In this document: positions 47,564-51,631 of the stretch, one piece after another | Numbering within the stretch: the first letter of the stretch is position 1 | How the letters are laid out: every line of letters begins with the position of its first letter | Assembly (NCBI RefSeq): GCF_004331465.1 | Contig: NZ_SJKB01000030.1 | Span: forward strand, 1-51,631 | Length of the DNA stretch: 51,631 nucleotides | Reading direction: 5' to 3' | Source of the DNA: Kribbella pittospori | GTDB taxonomy: Bacteria; Actinomycetota; Actinomycetes; Propionibacteriales; Kribbellaceae | Made by a program: the position numbers and the translations under genes | The notes under the pieces: generated by a model | What the model saw: only the letters and a program-made list of their open reading frames with translations | The model's database searches: none | What the model was told of the DNA's origin: nothing

Positions 47564-48051
47564 CAGACACTCGCCGGGGTACGGAATCGCCGACTGCGCT
47601 CAACAGGCTCGATCTCGACCATCCCCGCGCCAGTCATCACCCTCGCGGACGCGACGTTCCCCACGAAGCACTCGCCCCACAGACTCCCGACACCCAGCTC
47701 GCCACGGCAGTACTCGAGTCCCGCGGTCAACGCCTCGGTCATGTATCCCTGCCCACGATGAGCCGCACGCACGGCGTACCCAAAGCTCCAATCCGCCACC
47801 GGCTCCTCGCTCTCCCCCATCCCGAGCCACCCCACCACCTCACCATCAGACCGCCGCACAAGACTGAACTGCACATGCGTACCGTCATCCACAAACCCCG
47901 TCAACCAACCACGCACGGCCTCGTCATCCCGCGGCCCGTAATCCCCCATGAACTGCCCCACCAACTCATCAGTCCACATCTCACACAGAGCGTCGAAATC
48001 CCCCACCCCCGCCCACCGCAACTCCAACCGCTCCGTCCTCACCAAAGCCAT
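47563..48051 (-). CDS. GNAT family N-acetyltransferase (RimJ/RimL type)
   Basis: 162 residues. It opens VRTERLELRWAGVGDFDALC, then FSLVRRSDGEVVGWLGMG, SFGYAVRAAHRGQGYMTEAL (acetyl-CoA loop) and SARVMTGAGMVEIEPVE, the RimJ/L pattern for protein or small-amine acetylation. ATG 48051 begins the conserved part; GGAGGG is only 3-4 nt upstream, so the start is slightly uncertain. It precedes and is coupled to the GNAT gene at 47093. Confidence 0.85.
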   Translation of the reverse strand: MALVRTERLELRWAGVGDFDALCEMWTDELVGQFMGDYGPRDDEAVRGWLTGFVDDGTHVQFSLVRRSDGEVVGWLGMGESEEPVADWSFGYAVRAAHRGQGYMTEALTAGLEYCRGELGVGSLWGECFVGNVASARVMTGAGMVEIEPVERSRRFRTPASV

Positions 48052-48307
48052 CACCCTCCGGAAGCTACAACCCGCAATCCCCCAACCGCGACCTGTTAAC
48101 CGGCTCTCCTGCCGTGGGCGAGCGCCCACTGAGGTGTCAGACCGGGAGGTGGACATTTGGACAGGAGGTGTCAGGCAGCCTGCACTACACCTGCGCCTGA
48201 AAGCACCCGCGCGTACGGCGTATCACCGGTGCACTACCTGTCGAGCTGCACACCAACGCCCGCTGGACCAAGACCGTGCAGCACACTGCACGGCGAGCCA
48301 CCCTCGC

Positions 48308-48494
48308 CCGGAACCCTCAACGCGGCGGCCAACCCCAGCCGGCAACAGTCCCGCGGCGCCCAACCCTCGCCGGACCCTCAACGCGGCGAGCAACCCCCGC
48401 CGGCAACCATCAACGCATCGGCCAGCCCCGGCCGGCAACTGTCCCGTGGCGCCCAGCCCGAGCCGGCAACTGTGAACCCGGCGCCCAGCCCCAG
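48308..48494. repeat. Imperfect tandem repeat, about six 30-32-bp units
   Basis: Units start with CCGG at 48308, 48339, 48370, 48400, 48432 and 48463. The core is CCGGCAAC, a short variable part, GGCG and CCCA(A/G)CCC. Frames through it give only Pro/Arg-rich sequence, so it is probably non-coding. Its complement is related to the 46-bp repeat at 50839-50970. Confidence 0.7.
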
Positions 48495-48588
48495 CAGCCG
48501 AGCGAAGCGAAGGCGCAAAGGGGGTGCGGGTGGCGGAGCCCCCGCTCGCGGCGAGCGCAGCGCTGCCGCACAAACGACGAAGGCGACG
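48495..48588. repeat. 94-bp perfect inverted repeat, left copy
   Basis: The reverse complement of this stretch is identical over 94 nt to 50765-50858. In both places it lies directly downstream of a tRNA-Val gene. Reading frames through it show no conserved motif. Confidence 0.85.
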
Positions 48589-48620
48589 TGTGTCCGCGCA
48601 CTCCGCGGACACACGTCGCC
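48582..48620 (-). terminator. Terminator of tRNA Gly-Cys-Val transcript
   Basis: GGCGACGTGTGTCCGCG (48582-48598) and CGCGGACACACGTCGCC (48604-48620) pair perfectly, loop CACTC. It is 11 nt past the 3' end of tRNA-Val(GAC). Confidence 0.75.
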
Positions 48621-48631
48621 TATCGCCTTCG

Positions 48632-48703
48632 TGGACGATACTGGGATCGAACCAGTGACCTCTTCCGTGTCAGGGAAGCGCGCTACCGCTGCGCCAATCG
48701 TCC
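48632..48703 (-). tRNA. tRNA-Val (GAC)
   Basis: 72 nt cloverleaf on the minus strand: acceptor GGACGAT/ATCGTCC, anticodon arm CTTCC-CTGACAC-GGAAG with anticodon GAC, T-arm GGTTCGATCC, discriminator A. CCA is not encoded. It is the last tRNA of the Gly-Cys-Val group. Confidence 0.95.
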
Positions 48704-48739
48704 AAAACCGTAACTACAACCCTAGCCTGAGGAGTTGCG

Positions 48740-48810
48740 AGGTGGAGACGGGATTCGAACCCGTGTACACGGCTTTGCAGGCCGTTGCCTCGCCTCTCGG
48801 CCACTCCACC
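48740..48810 (-). tRNA. tRNA-Cys (GCA)
   Basis: 71 nt: acceptor GGTGGAG/CTCCACC, anticodon loop CTGCAAA with GCA, T-loop GGTTCGAAT, discriminator U as required for Cys. CCA is not encoded. Confidence 0.95.
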
Positions 48811-48842
48811 AGGAAGAAAGCTGGCCTGCCGAACCCTCTCCG

Positions 48843-48915
48843 AGCGGACGACCGGGTTCGAACCGGCGACCTCAACCTTGGCAAGGTTGCGCTCTACCAA
48901 CTGAGCTACGTCCGC
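48843..48915 (-). tRNA. tRNA-Gly (GCC)
   Basis: 73 nt: acceptor GCGGACG/CGTCCGC, D-arm GCTCAGTTGGTAGAGC, anticodon loop TTGCCAA with GCC, T-loop GGTTCGAAC, discriminator U. First gene of the tRNA transcript. Confidence 0.95.
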
Positions 48916-49092
48916 ATCGCGACCGGGTTTTCGTGCTCCCCGACGCGAGAAGAACACTAGCCCATCTCCGCCTGAGTTCAAAAACCGGGGTGCCCCACCA
49001 CGTCGACGTACGGTCATCATCCGGTCACCTTCGGACTGCCTGACAGGCCCGGATCGCTTGCGCACTAAGGTGTTCCGCGGAAGGAGTACGAC

Positions 49093-49911
49093 ATGCGTAT
49101 CTGGCTGAACGGCGCCCTGCTGGACGACGAGGCGACGGTTTCGCCGCTCGATCACGGGCTGACCACCGGCGACGGTGTGTTCGAGACGATCAAGGTCGAG
49201 AACGGCCGTCCGTTCGCGGTGACGAGGCATCTGGACCGGCTGGTCCGGTCGGCGGTTGGGCTTAGTCTGCCGGAGCCGGACGTGGCGCAGATCGAGGTCG
49301 GCATCGCGGCGGTCGTGGAGGCCGATCCGGGCATCCCGTTCGGCCGGCTGCGGATCACATACACGGGCGGTGTCTCGCCGCTGTCGTCCGAACGCGGTAC
49401 GTCCGGTCCGACCATCCTGATCGCCACCCAGGCAGTCAAACGCCCCGGCCCGACCTCCGCGATCGTCACCGTCCCGTGGGTCCGCAACGAGCGCAGCGCG
49501 GTCGCCGGCCTGAAGACAACGTCGTACGCCGAGAACGTCCGGGCCCTCGCCTACGCGAAGGAACGCGGCGGCAGCGAGGCGATCTTCGCGAACACCATCG
49601 GCAACCTCTGCGAAGGCACCGGCTCGAACATCTTCTGCGTGTACGACGGTGAGCTCGTCACGCCGACCCTGGAGTCGGGGGCACTGGCGGGGGTGACGCG
49701 TGCGCTTGTCCTTGAGTGGTTCGGCGCGACCGAGCGCGACGTACCGATGGAGCGTCTGTTCGAGGCCGACGAGGTCTTCCTCACGTCCACGACGCGCGAT
49801 GTACAGGCCATCCACCGCGTCGACGACCGCGACCTGCCCGCCCCGGGACCCATCACCGCACAAGTAACCAAGATCTTCGCCGACCGCTCAACCGACGAGC
49901 CGAACCCGTAG
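49093..49911 (+). CDS. Class IV aminotransferase / aminodeoxychorismate lyase-like (PabC type)
   Basis: 272 residues. PLP-binding Lys141 in GLKTTSYAENV; N-terminal WLNGALLDDEATVSPLDHGLTTGDGVFETIKV and C-terminal GNLCEGTGSNIFCVYDGELVTP, LESGALAGVTRALVLEW and EVFLTSTTRDVQAI are the class IV signatures. The size and GVFETIK segment fit 4-amino-4-deoxychorismate lyase (folate) better than branched-chain aminotransferase, but D-amino-acid aminotransferase is possible. AAGGAG precedes the ATG with normal spacing. No other folate gene is near. Confidence 0.85.
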   Translation: MRIWLNGALLDDEATVSPLDHGLTTGDGVFETIKVENGRPFAVTRHLDRLVRSAVGLSLPEPDVAQIEVGIAAVVEADPGIPFGRLRITYTGGVSPLSSERGTSGPTILIATQAVKRPGPTSAIVTVPWVRNERSAVAGLKTTSYAENVRALAYAKERGGSEAIFANTIGNLCEGTGSNIFCVYDGELVTPTLESGALAGVTRALVLEWFGATERDVPMERLFEADEVFLTSTTRDVQAIHRVDDRDLPAPGPITAQVTKIFADRSTDEPNP

Positions 49912-49977
49912 GTCGGCGCCGGTACGTCGCGGCCCGGCGTACGAAGGATGGTCGAACTCAGACTCCCTCGGGCTCGA

Positions 49978-50544
49978 CTACTCGCCCGAGGCTTTGCGGC
50001 GTTCGCGGTAGGCGGCGACGTGCAGACGGTTGCCGCAGGTGCGTGCATCGCAGTACCGCTTCGAACGGTTCCGTGACAGGTCGATCAACGCGTCGTCACA
50101 ATCCGGCGCCTCACAGCGGCGAAGGCGCTCGCGTTCCCCCGCCGAGATGACCTGCGCCAACGCGATCCCGCACTCCACCGTGATCCGGCACGCCAACGAC
50201 GCGCCGTCCCGCGAATAGTGGATGTGCCACGGATGCCCGTCGTGATTCGTCAGCCGCGGCGTCGTCGTACCCCGGGCAACGATCGCGTTGATCATCGCCG
50301 CCGCGTCGGCATCCGACCCGGTCGTGAAGACAGGCGAGAACAGCGGCCGCAGATCCCTGACCTCGGCCAGGTCCTTGTCCGACAGCGAGCCGACCGCGCT
50401 GAACTCCCGCTCGTGGACGAACTTCTCCAACTCCTCGAGCGTTTCCAGGGTGTCGACCTGGCTGTTCGGACCCGGCAACGTGTTCACGAGCCGGACCAGC
50501 GTGCCGAGCGCCTGCTCGGTGTCGTGCGAGAAAGTCACAATCAC
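49978..50544 (-). CDS. CGNR zinc-finger regulator
   Basis: 188 residues. N-terminal ~125 residues form the ABATE-like stress domain (VRLVNTLPG, LRPLFSPVF). The C-terminal zinc finger is CEAPDCDDALIDLSRNRSKR then YCDARTCGNRLHVAAYRERR, with the four Cys and the CGNR signature that binds DNA. GTG start with TTGGAG upstream. Target unknown. It lies between the class IV aminotransferase and tRNA-Val(CAC). Confidence 0.9.
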   Translation of the reverse strand: MIVTFSHDTEQALGTLVRLVNTLPGPNSQVDTLETLEELEKFVHEREFSAVGSLSDKDLAEVRDLRPLFSPVFTTGSDADAAAMINAIVARGTTTPRLTNHDGHPWHIHYSRDGASLACRITVECGIALAQVISAGERERLRRCEAPDCDDALIDLSRNRSKRYCDARTCGNRLHVAAYRERRKASGE

Positions 50545-50650
50545 GTCTCCAACGCGACGGGGTCTCCGTCTTGCAGCAAGAGTAGCCCGGCCCGATTAGA
50601 TCGTCGCTGACTGATGCGCTATGGTTTCACACGCAACACCAGCACCACCC

Positions 50651-50722
50651 GGGCGATTGGCGCAGTGGTAGCGCGCTTCGTTCACACCGAAGAGGTCACT
50701 GGTTCGAACCCAGTATCGCCCA
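50651..50722 (+). tRNA. tRNA-Val (CAC)
   Basis: 72 nt: acceptor GGGCGAT/ATCGCCC, anticodon arm CTTCG-TTCACAC-CGAAG with CAC, T-arm GGTTCGAACC, discriminator A. It is closely similar to tRNA-Val(GAC) at 48632 and has the same 3' flank. Confidence 0.95.
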
Positions 50723-50733
50723 CGAAGTCGACA

Positions 50734-50771
50734 GGCGACGCATGTCCGCGGAAAGCGCGGACGGCGTCGCC
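50734..50771 (+). terminator. Terminator of tRNA-Val (CAC)
   Basis: GGCGACGCATGTCCGCG (50734-50750) and CGCGGACGGCGTCGCC (50756-50771) form a long stem with a small internal bulge and loop GAAAG. It starts 12 nt after the tRNA. Confidence 0.7.
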
Positions 50772-50858
50772 TTCGTCGTTTGTGCGGCAGCGCTGCGCTC
50801 GCCGCGAGCGGGGGCTCCGCCACCCGCACCCCCTTTGCGCCTTCGCTTCGCTCGGCTG
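50765..50858. repeat. 94-bp perfect inverted repeat, right copy
   Basis: Identical to the reverse complement of 48495-48588 and also placed directly after a tRNA-Val terminator. The two copies enclose about 2.2 kb. Confidence 0.85.
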
Positions 50859-50970
50859 GCTCGGGTTGGCCGCCGCGGTTGGGTGCCTTCGCTTCGCTCG
50901 GCTGGCTCGGGTTGCTCGCCGCGGTTGGGTGCCTTCGCTTCGCTCGGCTGGCTCGGGTTGGCCGCCGCCG
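50839..50970. repeat. Tandem repeat, 46-bp period, about 2.8 copies
   Basis: Units begin GCCTTCGCTTCGCTCGGCTG at 50839, 50885 and 50931; the first two are 46 nt and nearly identical (GGCC against CTCG in one place), the third is partial. The first unit overlaps the end of the 94-bp inverted repeat. Confidence 0.85.
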
Positions 50971-51214
50971 CTCCCAGCCGCCCGGGTACGCAGGCACCAA
51001 AACTCCCGTGGAGTCGGCGACGCGGGATCACTCGTCAACTGCGGGACGGCTCAATCGACACACATCTCGGTGAACCGGCGCACACCGATCGGGTGGGAAA
51101 GTCTGCAAACCCTGAAAAGTTTGATCCAGGCACCTACCTCGCATCCCTTATGCCTTCGCTTCGCTCGGGTTGCTCGTGGCTCGTGGCTGTGCAGCCGTCC
51201 GTACCCGGGCCGGG

Positions 51215-51580
51215 CTATACGCCTTGGCCGGTGGACTTCTCGAAGTGCAGGCGGTCGGCGGTGCTTATGGATTGGGTCTCGTTGATGTATTGGCGGCTTG
51301 AGCGGGTCAGGAATCGGAGGTCGGCGTTTTGGATTGCTCGGTATTCCGCGGGCGTGGTGGTGGCGCGGTTGGGTGGGGCTTCGGTGGGGATCCAGTCGGC
51401 CACGGTGGTGCCCTGGTTCCGGACGGAGATCCAACGCTCGCGAGTCATTGGGCCGCTGCCTGCCTCGATCGCCGCAATCACCTCTGGTGGCGTGTCCGGC
51501 CACGAGCACCAGTTACTGATCACTTCGACCAGGCCTAGCCCGGGCGTTGCAGTAACGATGTGATCGCGGGGGTCCGACAC
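51215..51580 (-). CDS. Hypothetical protein
   Basis: 121 residues, GTG start without a clear ribosome site. Composition is ordinary and non-repetitive (TPGLGLVEVISNWCSWPDTP; MTRERWISVRNQGTTVADWI; YRAIQNADLRFLTRSSRQYI), which argues for a real gene, though I recognise no family. No TM or signal peptide. The palindrome CCTTGC-CT-GCAAGG (51603-51616) lies upstream. It is the last gene in the window and stands alone beside repeat DNA. Confidence 0.5.
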   Translation of the reverse strand: MSDPRDHIVTATPGLGLVEVISNWCSWPDTPPEVIAAIEAGSGPMTRERWISVRNQGTTVADWIPTEAPPNRATTTPAEYRAIQNADLRFLTRSSRQYINETQSISTADRLHFEKSTGQGV

Positions 51581-51631
51581 GTGTCGTAGATGTAGAGAAG
51601 TGCCTTGCCTGCAAGGGATTCTGTACTTGTC

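Larger units (their letters stand above)
48052..48631. other. Gene-free repeat region upstream of GNAT pair
   Basis: 580 nt without a supportable gene. It contains the 31-bp minisatellite (48308-48494), one arm of a 94-bp inverted repeat (48495-48588) and the tRNA terminator (48582-48620). 48052-48307 has no feature I recognise. Confidence 0.6.
50723..51214. other. Gene-free repeat region after tRNA-Val(CAC)
   Basis: 492 nt with the terminator, the right copy of the 94-bp inverted repeat and the 46-bp tandem repeat. 50971-51214 shows no gene; it holds one more copy of the core GCCTTCGCTTCGCTCGG (51152-51168). Confidence 0.6.

Noticed and set aside
48308..48494. CRISPR array
   Set aside because: Units are contiguous imperfect repeats without unique spacers, and there are no cas genes.
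50651..50722. tRNA-Val(CAC) as attachment site of an integrated element
   Set aside because: No integrase, phage gene or direct-repeat copy of the tRNA 3' end was found; the duplicated flank is inverted and outside the tRNA.

Overview
This is a high-GC actinobacterial chromosome segment, most likely from the Propionibacteriales (Kribbella-like). The evidence is the codon bias, the mycobacterial-type order pimA-patA-pgsA-HIT-thrS, an EF-G2, an HSP18-type regulator, a Gly-Cys-Val tRNA cluster, and many genes with a TAnnnT -10 hexamer only 6-7 nt before the start codon (leaderless mRNAs). The genus is inference; the phylum is well supported. There is no phage, IS element, transposase or CRISPR array.

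Layout. 1-1130: the end of a hemerythrin gene, a small acidic ORF, and a 0.55-kb mosaic of gene fragments in both orientations. 1147-4135: a stress cassette with an HSP18-type regulator divergent from hsp20 (operator inside the promoter), a small ORF, a second Hsp20-like protein, a short J-domain protein and a DUF2188 protein. 4136-4719: no gene. 4720-10409: a fatty-acid catabolism island (acyl-CoA dehydrogenase divergent from tetR-thiolase-FabG4-MaoC). 10375-11755: a short threonyl-tRNA synthetase behind a Thr-codon leader peptide and a perfect terminator-like hairpin, which looks like an undescribed attenuation unit. 11804-18205: alpha/beta hydrolase, TesB thioesterase, PAC2 protein, a LacI-type operator driving a 2-hydroxyacid dehydrogenase/DUF2264 pair, and ferritin.

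18387-22195: two tandem DUF2207 membrane proteins. 22338-27059: EF-G2 converging on a tightly overlapped operon (4-TM protein, TPR membrane protein, AAA+ ATPase). 27130-30854: HIT protein, MFS transporter, ECF sigma/zinc-finger anti-sigma pair, HxlR regulator divergent from a tautomerase. 30875-37309: phosphatidylinositol mannoside locus (pgsA, patA, pimA) with HIT phosphorylase and full-length thrS, interrupted by an opposite-strand lipoprotein gene. 37513-39859: ABC exporter genes with a DedA gene between ATPase and permease.

39863-43742: ParA/MinD-like ATPase and a two-component system whose kinase has an unusual C-terminal membrane/extracytoplasmic extension. 43800-47114: GntR/LacI hybrid regulator, family-39 glycosyltransferase, FGE-like protein. 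47093-48051: two acetyltransferases. 48052-51214: tRNA-Gly/Cys/Val(GAC) and tRNA-Val(CAC) around an aminadeoxychorismate-lyase-like gene (class IV aminotransferase) and a CGNR regulator, with minisatellites and a 94-bp perfect inverted repeat that follows both Val tRNAs. 51215-51580: an orphan protein.

The best candidates for something new are the threonine leader/short ThrRS unit, the AAA-TPR-membrane operon and the histidine kinase with the C-terminal extension.
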